Assembly (NCBI GenBank): GCA_020081605.1
Contig: JAHREC010000013.1
Span: 5,270,001 to 5,334,000 of the forward strand
Direction of reading: 5' to 3'
Length of the DNA stretch: 64,000 nucleotides
From: Albifimbria verrucaria
Taxonomy: Eukaryota > Ascomycota > Sordariomycetes > Hypocreales > Stachybotryaceae
Shown: positions 1 through 11,033 of the stretch, in pieces
Layout: every line of letters starts with the position of its first letter
Numbering within the stretch: the stretch's first letter is position 1
Position numbers and translations under genes: made by a program
The notes under the pieces: generated by a model
What the model was told of the DNA's origin: nothing
Database searches by the model: none
The model's input: the letters and a program-made list of their open reading frames with translations, nothing else

Positions 1-522
1 ACCTGGCATCTTTCTTCACCTCAAGCCACTTCCTGGTCTCGACCAAACGCTAGCTCCTTGGGCGTCACTCCAGAGCTGGAACTCGTCTTCCGTCTCCCCT
101 TTCCGTTGTCTTGATACGCTGTGTTGTTTGGGCGACGCGAGACGTCTCCCAAGCAATACTTCGGTTGAGGCAAGGACAGGCATATCCCGTTGCAAAGCTG
201 GCTCAAGTCAAGAGCCAGGCGCCACTCTGCCTCTTGCAGGCAGAGTCGACGTCGAGGTCGATCCATCGGGCAGGCCTTGATCTATTGCCAGGCCCAAGGG
301 TCTGTACCAGTGGTGCCCGAGACGGTATTGGTGGAGGTGGCGCGGCAACCGCAAACGTGGATATCACAGCTCTCCTCAAGAATTCCGACTCAAATGAGTC
401 TCCCTCTCCCATCCTCGCCGACTGCGACCTGCAACTCTCTCACCAACCACCCCCAAGGACACCACCCGCCGCATGTACCGTTCGCCGTGGCACCAGGCCC
501 CATTCCTAACAACCGGCGAAAC
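1..522. other. Upstream region / possible leader of the SANT gene
   Basis: No separate gene is recognisable here. The frame of the SANT gene stays open upstream, with in-frame ATGs at 190 and 394, so an N-terminal extension is possible. The translated extension is low-complexity and Pro/Ser/Gln-rich with no domain, so I read it as 5' leader. Confidence 0.4.
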
Positions 523-1507
523 ATGTCGGCTCAGCACTCAGACCAGCCCGTTAAGAAGCAGAGCAAGTGGTCGCCGGAAGAGGATGCTCTCATCATCGAG
601 CTCAGGGGTAGTGGGATGAAGTGGGAGGATATCTCGAAGCGTTTACCAGGGCGAAGTGCTATTAGTTGCCGGCTTCACTACCAAAACTACCTCGAGAGAC
701 GAAGCGAGTGGGACGAGGAACGCAAGAACAAGCTTGCGAGGCTCTACGAAAGGTAATTCAATCCAAAACTTGGACGCTGGCAACGGGATATTTCACCGTC
801 ATTGATACCCCCAAAGCTTGTGTTGCAGTGATAATCATAAGAGCAACAAACCCGCTAACACACTGAACAGGTTCAAATCAGAAATGTGGGCAAAAGTGGC
901 CGAGGAACTTGCCGTGCCATGGCGTGCGGCCGAGGCTATGCACTGGAGAATAGGAGAAGTAGATATGGCTCGGCGTGCCGGTGTAACACCCTTCTCCCTA
1001 GCCCCCGGCACAGTTGAAGGGAGCCATCGACACTCGCCGGTCCGTACCCACAGCCACTCGCAATCGCAGACCAGCATTCCACGCGACATGATGCAACCTC
1101 AGTCACCGCACTCCATGTATGCCCGACCTCAGCCGGTTCCAAATTTGCCTACCAACCGGACAACTCCAGCACATCGAGAGTCGCTCCATGCCCCTCCACC
1201 GGGCTTGAAGCTAGAACCGACCGATGCGTACTACAACCCGGGTCCTGGTCTTCCTCCGATCCAGAGTCAACCTCAACCCAGAGGCGCAGGGTTGTTGCCT
1301 GGAGTCGCCGAACTGACCACGGGCGTAAGCCCCTATAGTGCGCCGACCGGGGCACCCAGCCCAGTTTCCATGGTGGCACCACCCGGCCAAGCCGGCGTCT
1401 TCACAGCTGGCTCAGCATATGCAAATGTTGAGACTGTGGGGTCGAAAAGACGAGCAAGCCCTGATATGTCACGACATGAAATCAGCAACAAGCGACGGTT
1501 GGAATAG
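523..1507 (+). CDS. SANT/Myb-like DNA-binding protein
   Basis: Probable nuclear DNA- or chromatin-binding protein of 288 residues in two exons (523-752, 871-1507). The 118-nt intron has a GTAATT donor and AACAG acceptor and joins LYER to FKSEMW. Residues about 10-80 hold a Myb/SANT repeat beginning KWSPEEDALIIELRG with the helix-3 segment ISCRLHYQNYL. A second partial repeat spans the intron (MWAKVAEELAVPW, then MHWRIGEVDMARR). The rest is Pro/Ser/Gln-rich with a basic tail (KRRASPDMS). I chose the ATG at 523 because it directly precedes the charged lead-in to the domain; in-frame ATGs at 394 and 190 are alternatives. Unlike most genes in this window it shows no frameshift. The domain is clear, but the target genes cannot be inferred. 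Confidence 0.8.
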
Positions 1508-2235
1508 TATCCAGAAGCTTGCCATGAGCTACGAATCACCTGAAATATAGACCTGCGTTATAGAACCGAACAATATTTATTCCCGATGCCACCCCTGGCC
1601 TAGTTGGACATGGGGTCCATTCGACCCCGGGCGTCTACTAGATGGCGGCGGATGTTATAGAACTTCCCTTACAGCGACTTTTTACCACACAGCGATATCA
1701 TGCATATAGCTCAGTTGCAAGTTTAGCATATGAATCCACGATTTTCGAAGCGGCGCCAACGAACATGCGGACGGCCGGCCGACCACTTGATCATTTCTTA
1801 TTTTATTTTATTTTCCACTGGGAGAGTTTGGTTATGTATAGGTAGACGGCGTATAGAGAAACATCCGGAAGGAGAAAAAAGGCAAGAGGATTGTTTATTG
1901 TCTGTAGATGGCGTATAAATGATAGAGATTCGGACATACTAGGAGAAATAGGCTTACCTCGGTTGAGGAGGGCCCTTTGGTTGGGTTGGGAGTTCGCGGC
2001 TGGGCTGGGACTTGCAGAGGGGCTATGTCTTTGTCGACAAGAAAGACGGACCCCAGGTTCGGTGGTGATCCTGGATGGCATCTGAGAGCATGTTAAACCT
2101 ATTGATTATTTTCATATTACCTTTTGTTACTTCAAAGGAGAAGCACCCTTCGCAGAAAAAAATCAAACCAGATTCGAAGCTATACTGGCGTAGTTTTTCT
2201 GAAACATGTTGCATCGCTTTATTGGCCAAGTTTGT
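1508..2235. other. Convergent intergenic region
   Basis: Lies between the 3' ends of the SANT gene and trm9. It is AT-rich in places (for example 1796-1816) and fits two 3' UTRs and their poly(A) regions. No gene seen. Confidence 0.5.
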
Positions 2236-3002
2236 CTATTCAGAGTCCCTACTACATATCACCCACCAATTGTCCCGTTCGTAACCAGTCTGACGAACAG
2301 ATCCCCGGCAGCAATGACATCCTCCTCTAGCTCGCCCTTCTTGTAGAGATGGTAGTAGCGCTGGTACGTTTCTCCCTCCTGTCCCTTAATTCTCAAAACC
2401 CAGGGAACGAGCGTATCCTGCTCAGACCCTTCGTCCCAGCCTCTACGGCTGGTCCCTTGTTCCAACGCCCAGACGTAAATGAGGACAGTACCCTCACCGT
2501 TCCCGCGGACACACTCTAGCAGCGCACTGATGGCGGCACGGCGTCGCTCTTGCGTCGAGAGATGGTGGATGACGGCTATGCAGATGACGAAATCGACAGC
2601 ACCACGACGATGGGGCAGGCTCAGGCCATCAGCGACGACAACCTCGCCACCACGCTCGGTGTGAGCAAGGCGAACGAGGGCGGCGCTGCGGTCTGAGCCA
2701 AGGATGTGGACATGCGGGTTGACGGGGAGATACTTGCCGTTGCCGCACCCAACATCGAGACCAATGCTACCCGGCGGGCGGGAGAGGAGGTATTCGGTGA
2801 CAAAGGGCCAGGGCTTGTGACGGGTGGCAGAGAAGTGCGGCGCGATGGCCTCGTACACGGCGTGGACGTGGGTGGCCTCGTAGTTCTCTGCGCCCTCTGT
2901 GGGTGGCTGCACAGGGGTTGAGGCGGGGGCTTTTGGCTTGACCTCTGATTTGTCTATGGGTGGCTCCTGGGAGGCAGTCGTAGCCTTTGACTCAGGATCC
3001 AT
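2236..3002 (-). CDS. trm9: tRNA (carboxymethyluridine34-5-O)-methyltransferase
   Basis: Class I SAM-dependent methyltransferase of the Trm9/ABH8 type. The family completes mcm5U at the tRNA wobble position, acting with Trm112 in the cytosol. The sequence shows the Trm9 entry YEATHVHAVYEAIAPHFSATR, motif I as GLDVGCGNGKYL, GSDRS for the SAM-binding acidic loop, and a VICIAVIHHLST motif. A Pro/Lys-rich N-terminus of about 40 residues precedes the fold. The open frame ends at 2259, but the family's C-terminal signature GYERDNWW sits in the next frame and runs to a stop at 2236, so one base is missing near 2290. With it the protein is 255 residues, close to family length. Single exon. Confidence 0.88.
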
Positions 3003-4863
3003 GGCTGCGAGGTTGCGGGAGGGTGGCAGCCTCTGCTTCTTTGGTTCTGTGTAGGTGGCTCTGTCTGATGAAGCAGATTTGGATGGGAAGTATTTGTTGG
3101 TGGGGAGGGAGGGGCGATATGGGATTCAAAATATGTAAATCCAAATCACCTGGTGCAAAATAGAAAGCTCAGAATTTATAAGTTGCAAAAAGACTATGGC
3201 TACCTAGTTCTAAGAGTTTTGTGAGATAGTTGATATTTGGTAATGCATAGTTCTCGCGAATGTGGTGAGCTGAAGTTGAGTTGTCGTTGACAGGATCAGC
3301 CCTACCTTACCTTACCTTACCTGTCTTACGTCGTCGAATATTTACAAGCCAATGGGTACAAAAACGCCTGAACTACAGTGGAATGAGGGGCTGGCGGTTG
3401 TGCTGGAGAGCATGTACTATTTGAGAAGTCTTGCCCAGTGTGATGGGTGCAGCCACATGAAAGACAAAGGCGTGCAGATGCCATAAAATCACATAATAAT
3501 CCTACATCTTGTTTCTCCGGATATCGATTCAATCAAATGTTTGTGTCACATGATACCATAAGAAGCTCATTTTGGTAAAATCCTTCGTCCAGGTTTGTGA
3601 TGGGATGGAGTGAAGAAGCTTAGGTAAGACAAAGCTTGAATCCTCCCCTACCCCCTACCAGGTAAGTTACCTTCTTCGTCCCCCTTCTTCTCTTACTGAT
3701 GACACACCCTCTCGTTGTGGGATGAGCCCAGATGAACGGTTTCTGCATGTTTCAAGAATGACCCATGCTGGCAATGCATGTGCTTAGCTGGCTGTAAGAT
3801 CAGCCCGGCAGGCTCCCGGGAGCGGAGGACCATTACGGCATCTGCATGCGAACGCCCCAGGAACCCAACCCTCCCTTGCAACAGACGGGCCTACATCGGA
3901 CCCGCCATTCTGGGCAGCTTCACCCGGTCGCCTCAGTATCCCCATCGAGGCTGTCGCACCGATGTGCGGTTTGGCTCAAGGCAGAGTTCCGGATCCCTGC
4001 CCAGCTCCATCAAGGAAATCCCGGGAAGCCTTCCATGAAGCATGGTCAAACACCCGGTGGACGGGCTATCAACTGCATGCCCACCGTTAGCGCCTAAGCT
4101 GCGACGAACACCGCATGGGTTCACCAATACTCAAGACCCCTGTCACGAACCATCATGCGCATTTTAGCCACGAACGAGCTCCGTGCTACTCAGCGTACGA
4201 CCTACGCAACGATTGTGGCCGGGACCTAAGTTAGGACATCGGTCCGTTCGCTGGCGCCAATCCTCAGACCACAATCACTAAGATGCCCATCCCTGTGCGA
4301 TGACCGGCGTCGTCTCACAAGGGCTTACGCACCATGATGGCTATGAATCGTGTCTTGCTCGGCTGAGTGTACCACGAGCCCTGCGCTTTTCTCTACCGCT
4401 ACAAAGGTGCATTCGTCCGAGAGGTCAACGCTCGTGCCACCCTCTTACCCTGGTAATGTAATCTTTCTGGAAGCACGAATCTGCTGCGCATGAAGGTTGT
4501 TGGTGGCCATGCAATCTCCAACAGCCTCAGGGATGGTGGAACGTAACGTACGTGTGTGCATGAGAAACCTCCGACAGCTGCGCCTACGTCGTACCCGCTG
4601 GGCCTCGTGACAGGGATTGTTTCCCGGGAGCCGAGCGGAGGGCTTCGCTTCTCGGCGCAAATTCCTTCTTCGATAGACGGCGAAGCACCAATATTCTGCA
4701 TAGAAACGATATCATGCTTCCACGTGAGACGTTGTCAACGTGGCTTTTATATTAGGACTGCAGCAATGACAGGTGCGCACAGCGCCCATGTGCAGCAACT
4801 TGTTACTCATCGCCTAGCCAAGCAGAAGCACTACTACATGTACACCCCTGTTCAAACCGCTAC
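3003..4863. other. Intergenic region, 1.9 kb, with TTACC repeat
   Basis: Upstream of trm9 and downstream of the XYD1-like gene. It holds a (TTACC)n tract at 3303-3322 and otherwise mixed-composition sequence. Several short ORFs (for example 3778-4097 and 4399-4701) overlap on both strands and match nothing I recognise. Confidence 0.5.
3303..3322. repeat. TTACC pentamer repeat
   Basis: Four near-perfect copies of TTACC upstream of trm9. The same unit on the other strand (GGTAA) occurs at 6561-6585. Confidence 0.8.
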
Positions 4864-6162
4864 TTATTGGTTGCCAGTGTTCAGAGGGCTCTTTGCATCA
4901 TACACGTCCGTTGTGATGAGCTCTGCGTACTCCACGCCACCCTGCTTCAGCGCAGAATCCATCGTCTCCATGATGACAATGCTTTCGGTCCATGGCATTG
5001 TGTCGCTCTGCTTCTTGCCGTCTCTTAGGCAGCGAGCGCACTCGTCTGCCTCCCAGAACATGCCGTGACCCCAGTCACGCTTGGGGTCCTTGGGAATGGG
5101 GCAATCCACAACCTCGACCTCGCCGGTCTTGCTGATGACCTTGTACTGCTTCGGCTGGTACGCCGGAGCCGCTACTTGAATCTCACCTTTGGAGCCCTGA
5201 ATGCGGATCGCGGGACCGGCGACGTTCTTGGAGCCGGGGTCGGTGGCGACGTGCAATGAAGTTGTAGCAATGCCAATGCTCTTGTGCTGAGGGAATTGGC
5301 AGATGATGCTGGTGTTTGCGTCCGCGCCCGTAGAATACTTGTTGATGGCGGCCAGAACCTTGGGAGCCTCCTTCTCCTGCTCCGGCTGTGTGTGGTAGAG
5401 GGTCTGGAAAACCCAGGTCAATGAGTAGATGCCGAGATCCAGCAGCGCGCCTCCCGCCAAGTCGGGGTTGACCATTCGGTGGCTGTTGTCAAAAGTGAGT
5501 CCGCCGTTACCATCGTCATTGTTGAGGGATAGATCAGCTGCATAGTTGCGTTAGTTGTAAGCAAGATAGGTTACCGAGACAGGCGGCCTAGGCGAGTGCT
5601 TACCAATAGTCCTGTAAACTGTGCCAATAGCACCGGACTGGATGAGCTCTCTGATCTTGATGCTTAGGGGAAATAACGAGTCCAGACAGCCTCCATGAGG
5701 AACAAGTTCTTGGCCTTGGCAGTCTCGACCAGCTTTCGGGTCTGGGAGGCCGTGACTGTGAAGGCCTTCTCACAGAGGACGTGCTTGTTGGCCTCCAGGG
5801 CAAGCATGGTGTTCTGGAAGTGATGGCTGTGGGGAGTAGCGACGTAGATGATATCGACGTTGGGGTCGGCGACCAGCTCAGCGTAGGAGCCGTATGCTTT
5901 GGTGGATTCGTCGCACTGCGTACTCTTGATGAAGTCCTGGGCCCTCTGAACAGAGTTGGAGGAAGAGACAGCAACGATCTCGTGGCGCACATCGTGAACG
6001 TCTCGTGAAGCCGGGTCATTGAGAAGGTCCTTGACGAATGCTGTCGAAGGAGTTAGTCATTTGATATGCAGTAGATGTGAGAAAGTTGAGTGACGAACTG
6101 GTCGCGATGCCACCCGTAGCCATGATGCCCCATTTAAGGGTATAGGGAGTTTCGGATGCCAT
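4864..6162 (-). CDS. xyd1: NADP-dependent D-xylose 1-dehydrogenase, XYD1-like (GFO/IDH/MocA)
   Basis: Oxidises D-xylose to xylonolactone with NADP+ in characterised Trichoderma homologues; the family also includes dimeric dihydrodiol dehydrogenases. There are three exons on the minus strand (6099-6162, 5604-6040, 4864-5537) with 58- and 66-nt introns. Visible features are the N-terminal Rossmann start TLKWGIMATGGIATTF, the NAD(P) loop VATPHSHHFQNT, the family lysine motif LCEKAFTVTA, VWTRYFPLSIKIREL, HRMVNPDLAGGALLD, and the C-terminus SPLNTGNQ. Spliced length is 391 residues, matching the family. One base is missing in the G run at 5667-5670, within RYFP-LSIK. An in-frame upstream Met at 6204 is less likely. 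It is divergently transcribed from the aldo-keto reductase at 6988. The family call is firm; the substrate is inferred from similarity. Confidence 0.88.
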
Positions 6163-6987
6163 TTTGACTTGTCGCTGTATGGTATCACTGGGAACAAAGG
6201 ACAAATTGATGGTGAGGTGCAGATGAATTCACGTTAAGAGAGGCAGTGGGAGATTTTTCTGTTCTTATATTATCACGAAGAGCTATCCCTCCTCCCAGTG
6301 AGGGGTTTCCCAGCTCTCGGAGCAAACGTTGCTGCGGTGCTTGCGTTGGCCCGCTTTGCGGCCGCTAGAGGGCTTAAAATGCCTGCGGCAAAATGCCCGT
6401 CTCGCCAATCAGGTTGACAAATTGTATCCAGAGCTTGGTAAAATCGCGTATAGATGCGAAGGACGACTGAGCAGCAGCCCCTCGGAGGGGCAGCCCCGCA
6501 TCGTCATTAAACCCCCACCATGGAGAGCTGAACCGATCGATGACAGTGCGCAGAATGTTAGGTTAGGTAAGGTAAGGTGAGGTAAAGAGACGTCATGCAT
6601 GCTGGCCCTGAGGTAGATGGGTCATACGTTAGTGTCTCGGGCCTGCAAGCCGTTGATAATAGTGCTTGTCGTGGTGCGGTCTTGATTAGCACATACAGGC
6701 GCCCAGTCACGCAAATGTGCTGTAACCTTGACCCATAGCAGCTATCAATGGTAGTCATACAGATATATTGCTGAGCTTTTAGTGCATTCCTCTATATTTC
6801 TCTTCTCCTTAAATACAACCAGTGTGATTTGCATCTCCTATCGGTGCGACGACGAACCAATAAAGGAGCAGCACAACTCCGAGTTGAGCATGTCCACATA
6901 AGGTAATCCCAACTACCCCAACTTCCGCATTTGGCACTCTACGGATTCACATCCAACTCACTCAGCATCGCTTGAGACTGTGAAAGT
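6163..6987. promoter_or_regulatory. Shared divergent promoter region, xyd1-like / aldo-keto reductase
   Basis: An 825-bp spacer between two head-to-head oxidoreductase genes. It contains the GGTAA repeat at 6561-6585 and an AT-rich, pyrimidine-rich stretch at about 6780-6820 ahead of the rightward gene. No specific operator is recognised. Co-regulation is an inference from the arrangement. Confidence 0.45.
6561..6585. repeat. GGTAA pentamer repeat
   Basis: Imperfect GGTTA/GGTAA/GGTGA pentamers, the reverse complement of the TTACC tract at 3303-3322. Confidence 0.75.
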
Positions 6988-7975
6988 ATGGCGCAGCCCA
7001 CCATTGGCGCCCAGGCATCACGCCTTGCCAAGGACCTCACTCTCAACGGACCTGCGGCGACCAAGATTCCGAAGCTGATCTACGGCACCGCATGGAAGAA
7101 GGAGCAGACTGTTGACTTGGTCCACAAAGCTCTGCAGACCGGCTTCCGGGGCATCGATACGGCCGCGCAGCCAAAACACTACGATGAGCATGGAGTCGGT
7201 GCTGGTGTGAAACGTGCTATTGCTGAGGGAGTAGTAACACGTGAAGAGCTTTACGTGAGTTTCTCATTATGTCATGCCATTGCATGTCGAGAGAGATAGC
7301 TGACATCGGAACAGATTCAAACCAAGTTCACCGCACCTGGCGGCCAGAATCATATCACTCCATATGATCTTGAAGCTCCCTTGGCAGACAAGGTGCATCA
7401 GTCCGTTAAATCATCTCTAAGCAATTTCACAATCGATGGCCAAGAGCCATATCTGGATAGCGTGGTACTGCACTCACCTTTGGATACCCTTCAGGAGACA
7501 ATCACAGCATGGAAAACTCTTGAGACATATACGCCGCACAAAGTGCGTAATCTCGGCATCTCCAACACCAGCCTGCCCATCCTCGAGGCGCTGTATGACC
7601 AGGTGACGGTCAAGCCGGCCGTCGTCCAGAATCGCTTCCATGACCGCACGGGGTATGAGACAGCTCTTAGAGCTTTTGCCGTGAGAGAGGTATTGTCTTC
7701 CAGTCCTTCTGGACCATCACCGCCAACGAGCGTCTCGTTCGTAGTTCCCCTGTGGCAACTGTAGCCCGCGGTGCGGAGTCGTGGTGACGGCCGCGTACTA
7801 CTCTCTGGTCCTGGGGCTGGAAAGCTTATCTGTTTTGGATGGAACGACAAACCAGGAACACATGAAGGAGGATTTGTCCGGGATTGAGGCGGTAGGAGTA
7901 TGGGCCGAAGGCGAAGGCAAGGAGGAGTGGACAGCGGCTTTGCAAGAGTTCAAAGCACTGATTCGAGAGCCTTGA
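6988..7975 (+). CDS. Aldo-keto reductase
   Basis: NADPH-dependent carbonyl reductase of the AKR superfamily, probably cytosolic, similar in type to the yeast alpha-keto amide reductase YDL124W group. There are two exons (6988-7254, 7315-7975) with a 60-nt GTGAGT intron. The catalytic tetrad is visible: Asp in GFRGIDTAAQ, Tyr in KHYDEHGVG, Lys in IQTKFTAPGG and His in VVLHSPLDTL. The LGISN segment is typical of the barrel. Two one-base losses break the frame, at the T run 7674-7677 (before RERGIVFQSFW) and at 7775-7776 (before VVTAAYYSLVLG). Restored length is 309 residues. The C-terminus ends EFKALIREP. The substrate is unknown; the divergent partner suggests sugar or carbonyl metabolism, but that is weak evidence. 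Confidence 0.85.
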
Positions 7976-8625
7976 GTGCTGTAATTACTCTATGTTGCAC
8001 TGAACTCCTGCTCTACGAGTCCTCCGTAGTTTATATTAGAGTAGTTGCACTTGTTTACCGGCACTGGTACATTGCAACTTCGGTGAGCCACACACTCTTC
8101 AAGCAAACATAGGAATCATGAAAAAGCGGTTCATGTGTTTTTAATGAAATTCACTTGTCTACCCAACCCAATACTTGTAAAAAGTTGCTAATTGCAATCT
8201 CCTTATTCCCCGTGATGGCATGTTTGGGCAAGCTCAGCTGGCGCGGGTCTTCATTCATAACCCAAAGGTCAATGGCCGAGTGATAGCCTATGTTCCGACC
8301 GGGAAGCTTTGGAACAACAGTCAGCAGCATGGGGCAGATGGCACGATCTATCTTCATAGCCCGATGATATTTCGCTGCGTGAACTCTGTACCGTGGTTGA
8401 TAGGGCCTTGTGCAGGCTTGCTGACCACACGTATCATTATGAGTTGGTTGGCATCTCTCTGGCCATGGCGTCAGTCCACCGTAGAGCCCGCCTAGAAAGG
8501 CGGCGCATAAGGCCTTGCGTCCCAACGATTATTGTCGAAAAGATGCCTTAAGCCATTTCAGGCGAGTGCAGGCTTCGCATGCAACATACTACAGGCCTTC
8601 TTGCGGAAGGAAAATATACTCTGCC
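7976..8625. other. Convergent intergenic region
   Basis: Lies between the 3' ends of the aldo-keto reductase and deoxyhypusine synthase. Overlapping ORFs at 8151-8735 on both strands show no domain. I see no gene. Confidence 0.5.
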
Positions 8626-9822
8626 CTAGTTGTTGGTCTGGGTGTCTCCTTTGGCAAATGTGTTGGCTACTATCAGTGGGAAGCAAGCCGTTGCCTCAAC
8701 ATAGACCTTTGAGCGATCTGTTAGCTGCTGAATAACATGCGTTATCAGACAAAACTTACCTTGACGTGATCAGCGTCAATCTTGATCTTGCCCCACGACA
8801 CTGCCTCGTCTGGTCGCGCACCCGCGTCGCTACCGTCAAACTCCTGTGCCGTATTGATGTAGACTGCAGACTCGGCTCCGTTACGCATGAGACAGGCGTT
8901 GGCGATGTGGTGCTTTACGATACCACCGCCTAGGATGATGATGCCTGCTCGCTTGGCTCGGACAGACATCGTGTTGATACGTCGGATGTCCTCGACAATG
9001 TCGACCTTCAGCTGCTGAGGGAGGACTTGAAAGTGTGAAAGTACAGCATGTCGCCAAGACTGCCGTCTGTCAGAGCTGGGCAGAAGACGGGAATGTTGTT
9101 CTTGTAGGCCCAGTAGTAGACAGATCTCTCATCGTTGATCTCCTTGCCTAGCCTGTGGATGACCTTGGACGGTGTCCAGTTGATCTCATCCTCGGTGCCC
9201 TTACTTTCCTCTTGCTCCTGCAGCATCTTGTCGAGAATGGGTACAACCCAATCTTCAAACGCGCAGTAGTTCGCGTTAGGCACCACCAGGTTACCGATTC
9301 TGTTCATGCCCTTCTTCCGCAAGTCGGCGCCGACGGCACTAAAGGTGCTCATGTAAGTGTCACCAAGACACTTGATGAAGTCCTCCTCGACACCTCCCGC
9401 GGTGGTCACAATGCATGAGACATGGTTGTGCTCCACTAGCCATCGGAAAACACCTCTCAAACCCGATGAAATGAGATTTGAGGTGTAGCCGAGGAAGATG
9501 GTCGTCTTGTCTCCTGTTTCGGGATCTCTCCATGCTCGCTTTAGGTTTATGGGTTAGTGAGGGATCAGATACAGGTGCAGAACAGTGATATGCGGGCCTT
9601 GCTGACCATGTCGTTGATAATCCTGACAGCCTCGCCAATGGAGGACGCTTGAAAGCCCATATGACGCATGCCGTTGAGCAGGTCTTCTGCCGTGACAGGA
9701 CCTTTGAAGTTGTTGAAGTCGAGCTCCTCCACCTTCTGGGCATCGTGGGGCATCTCCTCGGATTTGACGAGGACGGCATCGGTGGCCTGGGACGGAGGGG
9801 CGTCCGTGGGGTTGGAAGCCAT
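8626..9822 (-). CDS. dys1: Deoxyhypusine synthase
   Basis: Transfers the aminobutyl group of spermidine to a lysine of eIF5A, with NAD as cofactor, in the cytosol; it is the first step of hypusination. There are three exons (9607-9822, 8760-9538, 8626-8706); introns are 68 nt (donor GTCAGC, weak) and 53 nt (GTAAGT). Seen in order: [96 protein letters not shown] and the catalytic-lysine region [17 protein letters not shown]. The final exon ends [12 protein letters not shown]. One base is missing in the G run 9019-9021 (FKSS-PQQLK). Restored length is 358 residues, as expected. The Met at 9822 is favoured; an in-frame Met at 9897 would add 25 non-conserved residues. Confidence 0.95.
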
Positions 9823-11033
9823 GGTGGCGGGTTCTGGGGTTGAGGTTGCGTGTATAAAGAGGGCGGCTTTCACAGATTGTCTGAGATGCGAATTCAAGAC
9901 AAAAAGAAAGTGAGTGAGCGAGTGAGAGAGAGTCCGCCACGTGGATCCGAAATCTAGTGGAGCGAATAAGAACGGTGCTTTTGATGGACGGTGTTTTTGG
10001 GCATGCCCACGCCTATGTACTGCCCTTATTTGTTCCTATTTTTAAGTATATTTTTTAATGATTGTTTTTGCTTGTTGCCTATTCTGTAGAGTTCTGATGT
10101 TACTTGCTACCTTGCGCGTCCATGCCATGTAGATATATATAATTCAAGGTTCCATTCATCGAATGCATGTCTCAGACAGCTGGAAGGTTGTGAAAAGCCT
10201 GAAGCAACAGCGTCCATTTTCGGATTTTTCTTGAAAATTCCTCCTCCCCTACCCTCGCGGGTACATCCCTCTGGGCGAGTCTAGTGCGTGCTCCGAGGTA
10301 CCTTGGTGGACAGGGAATGCGACCCTGCAAACTGGTGCCTGTAGCGGTACCTGCTGCAAGTCTGTACTAACCTTGGCTTGTACTAACCGCGACTGACAAG
10401 TCCCACCCTACTCCAATTGCGGCCTAGCGCATCGCGGCAGAAGGGCTGAGACGAAGGGCAGTTGGGCAGCACCGGCGCAAGGTGATTGGCCTGGCTGCAA
10501 TTAAGCGCCTCCCATGTACACAAGGTACTAATGATACAGCGCGCTCTGCCAGTGGCTGTCAGTGAGTGCAGGCCCAGCGCTGTACAGTACTGGCGAGGTA
10601 CCTAACCTTATAGGGATCGTGGATGCACGTCCCTCTCCCCCAAGGTGAGGACCGCATTTTGCAGGCTGGGCGGGCCGGGGCCAATCTTGCAACTTCAATC
10701 CTTTATTCTGGCTGCAACCTCTCGGCCACTCGAATCGCCCTGCCCGTGTCCACGACTGTTTGGGAGCTTGCTTTTTTCTCTTGGGATCACGGCGAACTGT
10801 GCGGTCATTGTTCATCCCTCCTTTTCTTTTCCCCGACCCGCGCCGTCGCCAGACGCTGTGCCGCCAACGCGCTTGGAGTCCTTGACTCTGCGTCCAATCC
10901 AGTGTCGAACCACCACACATTCGACGACGACACCCACCAGCCTTGCCGTGATCACCCTTGCTTGCCGGCTCGCTCCGGATGGTGTTGATCTAGCGAGCGA
11001 AGGCTTCTAACGGGCAGCCGCCCGCCATACAAC
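9823..11033. promoter_or_regulatory. Divergent upstream region of dys1 and the Snt1-like gene
   Basis: A 1.2-kb spacer. It holds several GGTACC/GGTACCT motifs (about 10297, 10346, 10596), a GAGTGAGC/GAGAG-rich patch at 9910-9930 and a CCACGTGG palindrome near 9937. From about 10790 the sequence becomes pyrimidine-rich, as is common ahead of fungal transcription starts. ORFs here (10528-11185) look like chance. Confidence 0.4.

Noticed and set aside
3778..4127. ORFs between trm9 and the XYD1-like gene as genes
   Set aside because: Two overlapping frames on one strand and one on the other, no domain, no convincing intron or start context.
4864..7975. Secondary-metabolite cluster around the two oxidoreductases
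   Set aside because: No polyketide or peptide synthase, transporter, P450 or cluster regulator nearby; the flanks are housekeeping genes.
8151..8735. Overlapping ORFs between AKR and dys1
   Set aside because: They lie on both strands in a 3'-3' spacer, lack any motif, and the right part overlaps dys1's last exon.
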